Assembly: GCA_016713405.1 (NCBI GenBank)
Contig: JADJPF010000015.1
Span: 1 to 64,000, forward strand
Reading direction: 5' to 3'
Length of the DNA: 64,000 nucleotides
Source of the DNA: Blastocatellia bacterium
GTDB taxonomy: Bacteria; Acidobacteriota; Blastocatellia; Chloracidobacteriales; JADJPF01
Shown: piece after piece, positions 1 to 9,377 of the stretch
Layout of the letters: the number at the start of each line of letters is the position of its first letter
How positions within the stretch are numbered: the stretch's first letter is position 1
The notes under the pieces: model-generated
Told to the model about the DNA's origin: nothing
Databases searched by the model: none
What the model saw: the letters and a program-made list of their open reading frames with translations, nothing else
Position numbers and translations under genes: made by a program

Positions 1-436
1 CACCATAAAGTAAATATTTAATTTTGATGTTCTTAGCAACTCGTAAATATGAAATAGCTAGTAGTGATAAAACAGGTAGTGAGCGAAAACTATGAGTTAT
101 GTCAAAAGCAACTTCGTCATTTTGATTAATAGATTCTGTAAGATTAGAAAATATATCCCAAAGCTCATTTTCGCTACTTCCATTAGGAATATTTATGGGT
201 TCAATAGATTGGCCTTCAAATTTTGTTTCTAACAAATTTTTTAACTCAGTCCAATTATTATGTTTTTGAACAGTTTCTGTTAAAACTATTAGAATTTTTT
301 CTGGTTTAAGCCAGCTAATAACAGCTTCAGAAAAAAACTTTGTTTTATATTCTAACTTCTTTGATGCGTCTTTTTCCCAAAAATAATTTGTTTCTTGATA
401 GTTACCTGTACCTACAAGAAATGTAATTAATTTCAT
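1..436 (-). CDS. CARF-domain CRISPR ancillary protein (TM1812/Csx2-like), partial
   Basis: The reading frame starts at the ATG at 436 and stays open to the window edge, so only the first 145 residues are visible. The N-terminus MKLITFLVGTGNYQET and the later DITHSFRSLPVLSLLAI stretch are hallmarks of the TM1812-type CARF family (Csx1/Csx2). In that family a Rossmann-like fold binds cyclic oligoadenylate made by Cas10 and activates a C-terminal effector domain. The effector domain lies beyond the window, so its activity cannot be named. A GGAG ribosome-binding site sits about 10 nt upstream, and the gene begins 38 nt after cmr6, so it is most likely the last visible gene of the cmr operon. Seen: the motif and context; known: CARF function in type III systems; inferred: cyclic oligoadenylate signalling here. 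Confidence 0.82.
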   Translation of the reverse strand, partial: MKLITFLVGTGNYQETNYFWEKDASKKLEYKTKFFSEAVISWLKPEKILIVLTETVQKHNNWTELKNLLETKFEGQSIEPINIPNGSSENELWDIFSNLTESINQNDEVAFDITHSFRSLPVLSLLAISYLRVAKNIKIKYLLYG

Positions 437-474
437 AAAATATACTCCAAAAATTTATAAATCATTTCAAATGT

Positions 475-1519
475 TCAACTAGCAGAATAATTTTTAAACT
501 TTTCATACCAATGTTTATCTTTAAACTTTTTCTTATCAACTTCGTCGGCTCTTTTTATTATTACTTCAGCCACTTTTAGTTTTTGACTAGGTTCTGTTAT
601 ATCTTCCCATTTTTTAATATAATTGCCAATTTCACCAGCAAATCTATTATTTGGTAAATTATTAATTGCCATTATCATAGGATCTTCTATTTTAGTTTCT
701 TTTTTTTCTAATACTGCTACTGACTGATTTTCTACAGATATTTTTCTTTCAGGAATTTCTAATTCCATACGACCATATCCGCTAGATGTTTTTGCTCCAA
801 CACCTAATTCTTTTAATGCTTCTTTTAGTATGTCAAAAGTTAAACTTACCCAATCTTCTGGGCCTGATAATGCAATTAAATATTCTCCTGTAGCAGTAAG
901 AAATGAAATAGGCGTTGTGCTGTCCCAATCTGCTGGTTGCAAGATTTTTATCTTGATAATAATCTTGGTGGTGGACTGTGATTACATCAGCATGTAAAGC
1001 TTGTTTATTAATTCCACTATCAGGAACATAAAGCGCGTCATAAAATGTAACAAAACCTGCTGCTTCTTTATTATTTTGATCATCTGCGGAAGTACCAAAG
1101 ACAGTTGCATAATTAGGAGAAGTTTTTTCCCAACCTTGTAAATAATCTCTTGCATAACTAGCTGTTACACCTTTTAATGCACTAGCAGGGATATAAGGCA
1201 CGCCATAAGTATGATGTAGCTTTATGGAAGTTTCTAAAACGCTTTCTGTGCCAAGCCCAACAGCCATACGGCCTTGAACCGTAGCTTTACCAGTTTGCAC
1301 ATCTGAAATTTGCTCTAAAGTTTGCTTCCAGCGTTGATAAAATTTTGTGTAAATTTCTGGTTGAGAAATTGTTCCTACTTCATTGACTAATCTAGTTTTT
1401 GGTTGCTCATTGTTATTGGTTGATTCCTGTTGAGTTGTAAGAAATTTATCTAGCCAAAGACCTGCATGGTTAGCTATTGATTTATCTAAATTAACAAAGA
1501 CATTTCGACAACTATTCAT
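475..1519 (-). CDS. cmr6: Type III-B RAMP protein Cmr6 (one frameshift)
   Basis: Cmr6 is a RAMP (RRM-fold) backbone subunit at the top of the Cmr effector complex that binds target RNA with Cmr4 and Cmr1. The first part holds the typical IPASALKG motif and the HHQDYYQ segment. The second part, in another frame, continues with PADWDSTTPISFLTATG and ends with a long lysine-rich helix. The frame breaks at the T-run 945-949 (A5 on the coding strand). Removing one base joins the two parts into a protein of about 347 aa, the usual size. The start at 1519 has an AAGGA site. The gene follows cmr5 and precedes the CARF gene. The break is in a homopolymer, so a sequencing error is as likely as a real mutation. 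Confidence 0.88.
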
Positions 1520-1540
1520 AAATATTTCCTTGTAAGTTTT

Positions 1541-1894
1541 TTAATTATCTTTTTCCTCTAACAAGCTTTGTGAAAGGCGTTTGTACCAAGACAAGGCATC
1601 TAAAACATCTTTAGTTAATTTCATATATTCGGCTAAATTTGCTTCACGGCTTTGTTTTAGTAAATCATCTTTGTTGCTGTTAGTGTTCAGTGTTTTAGCT
1701 AAGTCTTCCAGCAAAAAAGCACCATTTTTAGCATTAGCAAAAGCTAAGGCTTGAGCTAGACCAGCAGTATGGATTAACACAGGGAGTTTATCTGCCATTG
1801 TTTTGTATTTGTCTTTTTTTTCTTTAGATTCTGTAGCAACTTGGCTAACGTGTCCATAAGCACTGCTTGCATATTTTTGATTTCGTGTTGGCAT
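1541..1894 (-). CDS. cmr5: Type III-B small subunit Cmr5
   Basis: The 117-aa, alpha-helical, lysine-rich product begins MPTRNQKYASSAYGHV, and has the size and AYGHVS... pattern of Cmr5, the small helical subunit that lines the Cmr complex between Cmr2 and Cmr4. It is intact. A strong AGGAGG ribosome-binding site lies just upstream of the ATG at 1894. It sits between cmr4 and cmr6 with short gaps (about 20 nt each side), consistent with one transcript. Recognition rests on size, position and the N-terminal pattern, since Cmr5 sequences are poorly conserved. Confidence 0.86.
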   Translation of the reverse strand: MPTRNQKYASSAYGHVSQVATESKEKKDKYKTMADKLPVLIHTAGLAQALAFANAKNGAFLLEDLAKTLNTNSNKDDLLKQSREANLAEYMKLTKDVLDALSWYKRLSQSLLEEKDN

Positions 1895-1912
1895 AGTTTT
1901 TTTCCTCCTAAC

Positions 1913-2799
1913 TTACTGGTTTATTAATTTGACTGAGCATAAGCCATGACCAACGGTTGCTTTACCGCCAAATTGCACAGTTTTGTTAGTTATTGTTGTA
2001 ATAGCTTCAAAGACTTTGTTGGTAGTTATCTCTGCTTTCTTAGTAGGGTTAGCAATGACTAAGCCAGACAAAATTGTTTCTGTTGGCAAGGTTTCTTCAT
2101 ACCAAAGATTTTCTGCTGTTTTAGATTCATCATTTATAACAATTCTTGCAGAAACTTCTGTTGCAGTTTCTAACAAAAGCTTAATAAATCGTCTGAGACA
2201 ATACAAAAACGTGCTTTAAGCATATCTTGCCATTCTGGAGAGTCAGCAAAAATTCTTGGTGCTAGCCAATCAGCCCAATTGCTAGCTTTTACAACTTCAG
2301 TATTATTATTGCTTGGAGTTAAATCTAAATCTTCTAAAAATACCTTGCTATTATTGTTAACACCATGTTTTAGACAACTAGTTGTTATTACTAAACAAGA
2401 GGTTTCTTGTAATGTTTTTGGGGTTTCAGGCAATTTATTTATTCCTGCTACCTTAGCATCACGAACAAATCTTTGTAGAATGTAAGGCGAAGTCACCCAA
2501 GCAAACGTTCCTACAAGGCTACGAATAGGCAGCAACAACAAACGTTGATCAGAAAATTGCACAGATCCAGCATGTTCCATAGTTTGAGATTTTTCTTCAT
2601 TCCCAGTTCCAAAAATACTTTTTTGTTGTTTTTCGTCTGTGCAAAGATCTCGCAAACTACCTTTTACAGATGAACCTGGCAAAAAAGGTATTCCAGTAGC
2701 TTTTTCTCTAGCGATAGGCAAATCAATTACACCAATTCCTTGGCCTGTGCCAGCGTGCAAAGGCGATAGTGCATGGACAAAAGCTAAACGCGCTTCCAT
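1913..2799 (-). CDS. cmr4: Type III-B RAMP protein Cmr4 (one frameshift)
   Basis: Cmr4 forms the helical backbone of the Cmr complex and carries the RNase active site that cuts target RNA at 6-nt steps. The N-terminal part shows SPLHAGTGQGIGVIDLPIARE and FLPGSSVKGSLRD, both typical of Cmr4; the acidic residue of the ID motif corresponds to the catalytic aspartate of the family. The C-terminal part in a second frame holds ETATEVSARI and GGKATVGHG, the usual glycine-rich ending. The join is at the A-run 2175-2178 (T4 on the coding strand). Adding one base gives AGCTTTTTG and a continuous protein of about 295 aa. The start at 2799 has an AAGGAG site. The lesion is a one-base homopolymer length change. 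Confidence 0.9.
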
Positions 2800-2813
2800 A
2801 AAATTTCTCCTTG

Positions 2814-4044
2814 TTAATTTTGTTTAGTAAGAAAATCAAGAAATGCTTTAAGTATATTAGTTTCTTTATTTAATAATGGGGTTCCATTACTTCTTGTTAT
2901 TTTAAGTGCTTCTTGTTCTGTAAGGTTAATTTGGACATTTTTTGGCTGATTCCAATTATTAGCTTTTAAGACCACTTGATTATTAATCGCTTGTTGAGTA
3001 CCTTCTAAAACCGCAGCTAAACCTACATAACCATTGCTACATTTGATTGGCCGCAAAATAAGAGGACTAGCTAATCTATCAGAGTTTTTTAGAGCAAGTG
3101 TTGTATCTTGTGGATCACTAGTTTTATATCTGTTCCCATCCTTAAAATGAAAAATTATTGGTAAACCAAAAACTGCACGAGGAAATTTATTAACAGGATG
3201 TGTTGGATTATGATCTTTATTTTGGTTAACTAAATGTTGTCCTGTTAATCGCCTAATAGCATCTGGTTCAGGCCATCGGCTACGGCCTTGGTTCCCGTTG
3301 CGTTGTTGGCGAAAAATTTTTAGTTTACTGATTAAAATGTTACTGGCTTCTTTACCATTAGCAAAAGTTGTTGGAAGAATCTTAAATTCTAGCTTATGGC
3401 TTAAATGAGGAACATTTTGAGGCCAATTTGTAGAATCAATAACATGTTTTTTTAAGCCTGCACGAATATTATTTTCTACATCTTTTGTACTAATCTCTTT
3501 TGATTTCATAGAGATAGCTCCAAATCCGCGTCTAGTTCTTGCTCCAATGCCGCCAAATGTTTCCCAAGCCCAAAAAGCAGCTTCTACATCAGTTTGTAAA
3601 TCTTTTGGATATTTAATGCTTAATTTAAAAGTAATGTTATCTCTGAGTTTTTGTTTTCTTGTCTTAAAGCAAAAGCTGCATAAGGGTTAACATCCTTTGC
3701 AGATTGAATAAGTTCTAACACCTTGATAGTTGTTTCAACAAAAACTTGTACTTTTGAAGCAGGCTTTTCACCTTTTTTATCTTTGCTAGCTGTTCCCCAA
3801 ATCGCATCTTCTGCTCTTTTCATTTGTTCTAAGTTTGCAATGCCCCACCACGACAAGCACGCCACCAAAAAAGAAGTTGCCCACGAATGCTTGAACCACG
3901 AATTGTTGTTATTGGGTCGGCTTCGCCCGGCTTTACTCCACCACCAAACAAAGGTGTGATTAATTCATATTTACGTTCTTGAGTAATGTTTGATTCCTTA
4001 AGTGGAGGAAATTTTGGGCATTCAACCTTTGGTTTTCTATTCAT
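2814..4044 (-). CDS. cmr1: Type III-B RAMP protein Cmr1 (two frameshifts)
   Basis: Cmr1 is a RAMP subunit at the 3' end of the crRNA. The first segment has ELITPLFGGGV and IRGSSIRGQLLFWWRA, the classic Cmr1 N-terminus. The second has KRAEDAIWGTASK. The third continues AAFWAWETFGGIGARTRRGFG into the C-terminal half. Three frames must be joined. Each join needs one extra base in a homopolymer: the T-run 3834-3836 and the T-run 3648-3652 on the plus strand. The repaired protein is about 410 aa, normal for Cmr1. The ATG at 4044 overlaps the stop of cmr3 by one base (TAATG), suggesting translational coupling, and GGAGGTG is just upstream. Confidence 0.88.
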
Positions 4045-5234
4045 TATTTCACCTCCATTATTTCGTTTTTTCCTGACCAAGTGCCTAGCACGGCTAAACC
4101 AAAACTGTCTAAGCGGCTTTGTTCATCGTCGCTAACTGAACTTAACCAGATTTTGTCAACCCAGTTTTCTAACTCTTTTTCATTTGTCGTCTTCTCATCA
4201 AACTTTAAGAAAAACACTGTTCCAGCAGGTGCCAAGCGTCGTGTAGCTTTAGGCTTGTTAGTTTCAAAGTCCCAGCCAGAGATGACTTGAGGACGCTCTA
4301 CACGAATGGCTTTTATTTGTGGAGTTAAAGTTTTGTGAGGTGTTATCAAATATTCAGGTTGACAAATATCCTTAAAACAGCCTGGCGTTAACAGCAACAC
4401 TCTACAAGCTTTTGTGCAAAGAATTTGTTTTTTAATTTGGTCAGGACATTTAGCAAAAGGTATTGAATCGTTGTTTTTATGCCAATTGACTATTCGCCTT
4501 TCACCACCAAGCATGGCAACACCTTCGCGTAAATTAGCCTCAGTTTGCACAGCTAAAGCAAGACGAGTTAAATTAGCAAGCTTTTTATCAGCTTGTTTTT
4601 GATAAGTAAATTCTAAGCCTTGTGTTTGAAATAACGCGCCTTCTCTAGCAGTTTGGCTTTCATTCAAAATGCTTACATGTGTTCGTATATCTAAACTTGG
4701 GCCTTTATGCCCAAGATCAGAGAGATTAACATCTAGCTTATCTTGAGCGTTATTTAACCACTCTTCAAGTTTTTTCCAATACCAAAATCTTGGTGGAGGT
4801 TTATGAGGTTTTCTGTTGTCGCTTTGAGTCATGCCAACCAAAGAAAGGTTTGGAAAATCTGTTTGTAGATCAGTAAAACTATTTTCAGGCATGTTTATTG
4901 GTACAAGTTTTTTTATATTAACTGTAGTTTCATTATTTGAATCATTGTTAAGAATTACTAAATCCATTGGTGCAGGCATTAACCAATTTTGAATGCTTCC
5001 TGTTTCAGCAAGTTCAACTAAAAATGGCCCTTTAATAGCAATTTTTTTAACTTCACTAATTTTTCCTTTTTGGAAATTTCCTTGTGCATCTAGTCCAGCA
5101 CGGGTACGAACTCCGCCAGCAATCGTTGATGGGAAAGGAAAACTTAAGCTAGCGGCTCTCGCACCAGGATCACCAAATGGACGACCATCACGAAAAATTA
5201 TTGGATCACGGGGTTCAAGTATCCAAACAGTCAT
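4044..5234 (-). CDS. cmr3: Type III-B RAMP protein Cmr3
   Basis: This is an intact 396-aa protein. It starts MTVWILEPRDPIIFRDGRPF, the signature N-terminus of Cmr3 (compare the same RDGRPF motif in related Csm/Cmr RAMPs), and continues FPFPSTIAGGVRTR. Cmr3 contacts the 5' tag of the crRNA and pairs with Cmr2 at the base of the complex. The gene starts 3 nt after the stop of cmr2 and ends overlapping the start of cmr1, so translation of the three is probably coupled. It is the longest cmr gene here without any frame problem. Confidence 0.92.
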   Translation of the reverse strand: MTVWILEPRDPIIFRDGRPFGDPGARAASLSFPFPSTIAGGVRTRAGLDAQGNFQKGKISEVKKIAIKGPFLVELAETGSIQNWLMPAPMDLVILNNDSNNETTVNIKKLVPINMPENSFTDLQTDFPNLSLVGMTQSDNRKPHKPPPRFWYWKKLEEWLNNAQDKLDVNLSDLGHKGPSLDIRTHVSILNESQTAREGALFQTQGLEFTYQKQADKKLANLTRLALAVQTEANLREGVAMLGGERRIVNWHKNNDSIPFAKCPDQIKKQILCTKACRVLLLTPGCFKDICQPEYLITPHKTLTPQIKAIRVERPQVISGWDFETNKPKATRRLAPAGTVFFLKFDEKTTNEKELENWVDKIWLSSVSDDEQSRLDSFGLAVLGTWSGKNEIMEVK

Positions 5235-5237
5235 ATG

Positions 5238-6743
5238 CTATTTTTCCTTTCCTATTAATTTTTTAACTTCAGCAAAAATGCGAGCAACTACAAGTTCATC
5301 AGCTAGATCTTTGATGGAAACTTTGTCTTCATCAATTCTTTTTTCAATGTTTGTTAAAACATCTTTATCTACTTTTTTGCGTCTAAAAATTCTTTTCGCT
5401 TCTACTTTAATTAAATCTTTTAAGTTAGCTGTATCACCTAAACTTAAAACTAAATCTCTTAATTCATAAGCCACCCCGTCAGGAATTTGACCATTTGCAT
5501 GCAATGTGATCCAATTTTTTAGACGGTCATCTATTTCGCCCCCAACTTTGCACAATCTAAAATTGTATGTATTGGCACAAACGCTAGCACATCATCGCCA
5601 CCAGCATAAACAAGTGAGCCTTTATGCTCTGCTACAATTCTTCGGACATTGCTAGCAAATCGACTTAGAGCGTTAGAAATATTTCTGTGTGCTTCTGGAG
5701 TGTTTTGGCTGTCAATAGCTTCACCCATTCGATCACCATCAGCTAAAAGCAGCCCGTAATAGGGGCTTGGGCGTTTGTCAGCAAGATTGCAACTTTTATA
5801 AAATTCGTTTAGTGCTTTTTTAGCTTGTTTTAGTTTCTCATCTTCATTTTTAGCAAAAAAATCAACTAATCTTTCTTCAAACAAAATATGTCCATCATAA
5901 TTTTCAAAAACAGGATGAGGATCTCGTGGCACATTTCCCAGTTCACTTTCAAGACCAAAATCTTGTTTTAAGGTAAGAATATATTTTCTTACAGCAGTTT
6001 TATGCTCTTCTTTTAGCAATTCTAAAAATGGCAAAGATGCTACGTGAGATGTAGAAAAGAATCTATCTTTCCCTTTCGCCGTTCTCCATGACGTTTTAAT
6101 AAGCCTACTACCCGCAAAGCTTTTCACCTCGACCAATACCATATTTACGCCAAAGTTTTTCATCATCAAATCGGTCATATTGTTTTTCAGGAATAACAGA
6201 TTCACGTTGTCCATCTAGCGACGATTTTGGCACACCTGCTTTTCCCCAAGAAACAGCATTGTAATTTTTAGTAGCTTTTCGTGCGGCCATTAAAGCTTCT
6301 GCTTGCTTGCGAGTTTCAACATATTTTTCTAAGCTCTCTAATTTTGTAGCTACCCAGAAAAACTCTAGCATGTCCGCTATTTGTGCATCTGCGGTTTTAT
6401 TATCAAAATATCCTCGAAGATTTTTCAAGCCATCTTCTTTAATTTCATTAAGTCGAGTTTTTACATTAGTTAGAGCTTGTTTACAAATTTCTTCAGGATT
6501 ATTTTTAACAATTGCTACTATTTTGTTTGCAACATCAAAACTAATATCAGGCTCTAAATCAGATAATTCTGTTGGAGCAGGGAAAATTAAGTTCTCAATG
6601 CCTTCTTTTTCCGCAATGCTATGAGCAGCCGTTTTTGAAAGCTCACTAAGTAGCCAAGAACCAAACCAAAGATCCCGACTTCGCCTAGCAGTGATAATAA
6701 AATCCTGCACTGGGCCGATATGAATAATAATTAAGTATTCCAT
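5238..6743 (-). pseudogene. cmr2: Cas10-family large subunit Cmr2, HD-less, disrupted
   Basis: Cmr2/Cas10 is the large subunit of the complex and makes cyclic oligoadenylates. The protein begins MEYLIIIHIGPVQDFI and goes directly into the first palm domain, so the N-terminal HD nuclease domain of longer Cas10 proteins is absent. The region LADGDRMGEAID and the cyclase motif YAGGDDVLAFVP are present. Two single-base homopolymer shortenings (C-run 6111-6113, T-run 6068-6070) break the frame. Separately, at about 5540-5555 the sequence jumps from HTILDCAK to EIDDRLKNWITLH. Cmr2 relatives carry roughly 70-100 residues between these points, so an internal deletion is inferred. The C-terminal PDGVAYELRDL region is preserved. 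Either the gene is dead or the assembly collapsed here. Confidence 0.85.
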
Positions 6744-7209
6744 AGCACAACCTGTAAATGAAAGTTGATTAAATTGTTATTATGAAAAAGTAATATGCTA
6801 TTTTTGCTAGACGCAAAATTTACATAACTTTTTACTAATAATCAACTACTTAATCTTAAAAAGATAAAATTACTATTTATAGCTTTTTAACTAAAGCATT
6901 ATTTGTATTTTTATTGGGATTCTAAAACAAAATTGGCAGATTAAAAGAGCCAGCAAGCTTGCTGAGTGGAAAATTTTTAGGGTTTATGTTGTCTATTTAG
7001 CTACTCTCATTTTCTGACTGCTGCTAAATTCCCAAACTCTAGTTAATCCTTGGGAAATGTAAGTAATATAGATTCGTGAGAGTTTTTTAGAGTTTTTTGA
7101 CATTTTTTTCATAGAACTTTTTTGCAGGTTAAGCAAAAACACCCAAATTATGCTAGGAATATATCTTGCATGTTAAATGGGTTAGCATGATTATGGAGGT
7201 TAAACTGTT
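6744..7209. other. Intergenic region between divergent genes
   Basis: This 466-nt AT-rich spacer separates the leftward cmr operon from the rightward gene at 7210, so it should hold both promoters. I see a 14-bp perfect palindrome (CAGCAAGCTTGCTG) at 6951-6964. There are no direct repeats that would mark a CRISPR array or leader and no RNA gene that I can recognise. A GGAGG site at 7195-7199 belongs to the gene at 7210. Confidence 0.5.
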
Positions 7210-7974
7210 ATGAAAAAGGTAATAAGCTTGTTGATCTCTAGAATAGCTATTATTAGTTCTCTAATAATAGCTACTACGCTAGGTGTAACAGCACAGTGGA
7301 ACAACCCGTATTGGGGAACAAGTTGGAATAATCCTACATCAAGCCTACTGCAAACTATGACTATGAATAAAGTTTTTGCCGATAGTATGAGAAAACCGTT
7401 TGAGCAAAGAGGCAAAGCTTTAGATCAAAGGTCGATACCAAAGCAAAATAAACTTACTCCATACCAGCAAAAATCTGTAACTTTCTCGCCTGTTGCTAAT
7501 ATGATTATGCCAAAACAGCTAGCTGAAACGATTGGAGCAACACCCAAGGATCGCAAAGAACTTCAAAAAGCATTTACCGAATTTTTGCAGGTTTTCGACC
7601 AGGAAGCCGCTTTAGACAAAGAAGAAAATAATGTTGCTCGTGCAGTCACTTTTTTTATTGTTTGCAACTACATTGTTGCTACAGGCTTGGAGTTTGAGGA
7701 AGAACAGATCAATTTTATGGAGAGAGATATAAATATTTACCTAGCAGAAAACGAGTATTTTTGCGCCTTTGATAACCACAGGAAGCAAGAACTTTATGAA
7801 AGCTTGGTCATTCTTGGCACCCTTGCTGCCGCAGGCTATCATGACGGAGAGGAAAACGGACGAAAAGAGCAAATGGAGAGATTCCGCTCTTTAGCACGTA
7901 ATGGCTTGGAAACCTTGCTAGGTGTACCTGTTGAGAGGTTGAAATTGACAAAAGTAGGGTTGGTTATTAAATAG
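7210..7974 (+). CDS. Secreted helical protein, possibly DUF6683-like
   Basis: The 254-aa product has a clear signal peptide: MKKVISLLISR followed by a hydrophobic stretch and a cleavage region at about residue 29 (VTAQW). The mature part begins with an Asn/Trp/Pro-rich segment, then a basic linker. From about residue 95 there is an all-helical domain containing ATPKDRKELQKAF and VARAVTFFIVCNYIVATG. The domain order and helix pattern recall the DUF6683 family of exported proteins of unknown function, but this is pattern memory only. A GGAGGT site lies 9 nt upstream of the ATG. GC is somewhat higher than in the flanking spacers. No function can be assigned. Confidence 0.7.
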   Translation: MKKVISLLISRIAIISSLIIATTLGVTAQWNNPYWGTSWNNPTSSLLQTMTMNKVFADSMRKPFEQRGKALDQRSIPKQNKLTPYQQKSVTFSPVANMIMPKQLAETIGATPKDRKELQKAFTEFLQVFDQEAALDKEENNVARAVTFFIVCNYIVATGLEFEEEQINFMERDINIYLAENEYFCAFDNHRKQELYESLVILGTLAAAGYHDGEENGRKEQMERFRSLARNGLETLLGVPVERLKLTKVGLVIK

Positions 7975-8243
7975 TTTTACTTCTGCTCGAATAATCCATT
8001 TCTATCAGATTTGCCTTTTTAATGTCTTCTTGTTTTTTTCCTTAACTCTAACAGAAATAGAATAAAGGGAAACAAAAGGATATTACGATACAACTCAATA
8101 AGCAAATCATACAAAATCAATAGTTTATCTATTAAAACATCTCAATTCTTGAGAGTTTTCTAATGATTAAGTAGTTTTATCTAAAATCAAAAATGCAGCC
8201 GTGCTACAAACAACAGGACTAAATTTTGACCATGCTGGCTATA

Positions 8244-9092
8244 TTATTGCTTGACCAGTTCTACACGACGGTTTTTTGCGCGACCTTCTTCGGTATCGTT
8301 GCTTGCCATAGGAGCTAAGGGGCCGACACCGCGGCTAATAAGGCGACTTGCAGAAATACCGTGTTGTGTAATGAGTGCTTGCACTACTGCTTCAGCACGG
8401 GCATGGGAAAGCCTCATATTTAGATCCAGCGAAGCAATATTATCTGTATGACCTACTACATAGACCTTCAATGCTAAGTCTGCTTTCAGCAATTTGGCAA
8501 TTTCGGTTACGGCGTTGTCTGATTCAGGTTTCAACTCAGATTTTCCTGTGTCAAAGTAAATTCCTGGAACCTCAACGTGTCCACTAGTTCTAAGGCTAGT
8601 TTTAAAGATTTCTGCACTTGAAGTTACTTCCTGGGTCATTGCTTCCTTTTCGATAATGGTTAGCATATAGCCTTTTCCCCAAGCAGTGTCAAGCAATGCC
8701 CAGACTTCCTTACCATTCTTAGCTACTTTCAGAACTGTATAGCGTTTATCTTCAAAAAGTGTTGTTCCACCGATTTGAGCGATAGCTTGCTGATGATTAC
8801 GTATGATCTGCAAGGGTGAAGGGGCTACTGTAGCATCAGTCTTATATCTAATTTCAAAGCGTTTTCCTTCTACAGCAGTTTCGGTTGTCTTTCCAGTTTT
8901 AAAAGCAAATCGGTCAAAAGCGACTGTTTTGCAATATTCTATATGCATGTCCTGCATGCGAGTAAAAAGCGGATGGTCTTGGCAGCCAGCTTTATCTGGA
9001 CTCTGAGACAATACAATACTACAAAACAAAAAAATCCAAATGATGAGAACATGGATGGAAACCAATAGAGATTTTAATTTAGTACATTGCAT
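8244..9092 (-). CDS. OmpA-family protein with peptidoglycan-binding domain
   Basis: The 282-aa product has an N-terminal signal peptide (hydrophobic core ending near SIVLSQS). A central domain of about 140 residues is unassigned, and a C-terminal OmpA-like domain runs from about residue 170 to the end. The OmpA part shows YFDTGKSELKPES, VVGHTDNIASLDLNMRLSHARAEAV and RGVGPLAPMASNDTEEGRAKNRRVE, including the conserved Asp and Arg that bind diaminopimelate. It should anchor the outer membrane or a periplasmic complex to peptidoglycan. A good GGAGGC site precedes the ATG at 9092 by 5 nt. The 3' half is much richer in GC than the window average (one 60-base line reaches 57 %), which may point to a different origin. 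Confidence 0.88.
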   Translation of the reverse strand: MQCTKLKSLLVSIHVLIIWIFLFCSIVLSQSPDKAGCQDHPLFTRMQDMHIEYCKTVAFDRFAFKTGKTTETAVEGKRFEIRYKTDATVAPSPLQIIRNHQQAIAQIGGTTLFEDKRYTVLKVAKNGKEVWALLDTAWGKGYMLTIIEKEAMTQEVTSSAEIFKTSLRTSGHVEVPGIYFDTGKSELKPESDNAVTEIAKLLKADLALKVYVVGHTDNIASLDLNMRLSHARAEAVVQALITQHGISASRLISRGVGPLAPMASNDTEEGRAKNRRVELVKQ

Positions 9093-9377
9093 ATGATGCC
9101 TCCAGTCAAAAGTTGCTCATTGTTTTGCTTAATACATCAATTACTTACAATAACTACAAAAACAAGACTTCCAAAATCGTCCCACAACTTTGCTGATGTG
9201 CTTCTATACTTAAAGCAATGAGTATGCCTAATACTAAGCTTATAAAAATGGGTGGTTATATTTTGTATATGGGTTATATTTCCCAAAATTGAAGAATAAT
9301 TGGGGGAATTAACTGTAGTGATTGCAATGTCTATTGACCATATTTAATACTCCAAAGTATTTTTGTTTGAAGTTTAT

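Noticed and set aside
6951..6964. 14-bp palindrome as a CRISPR leader or phage operator
   Set aside because: It is a single short palindrome without any copy nearby or a regulator gene next to it.
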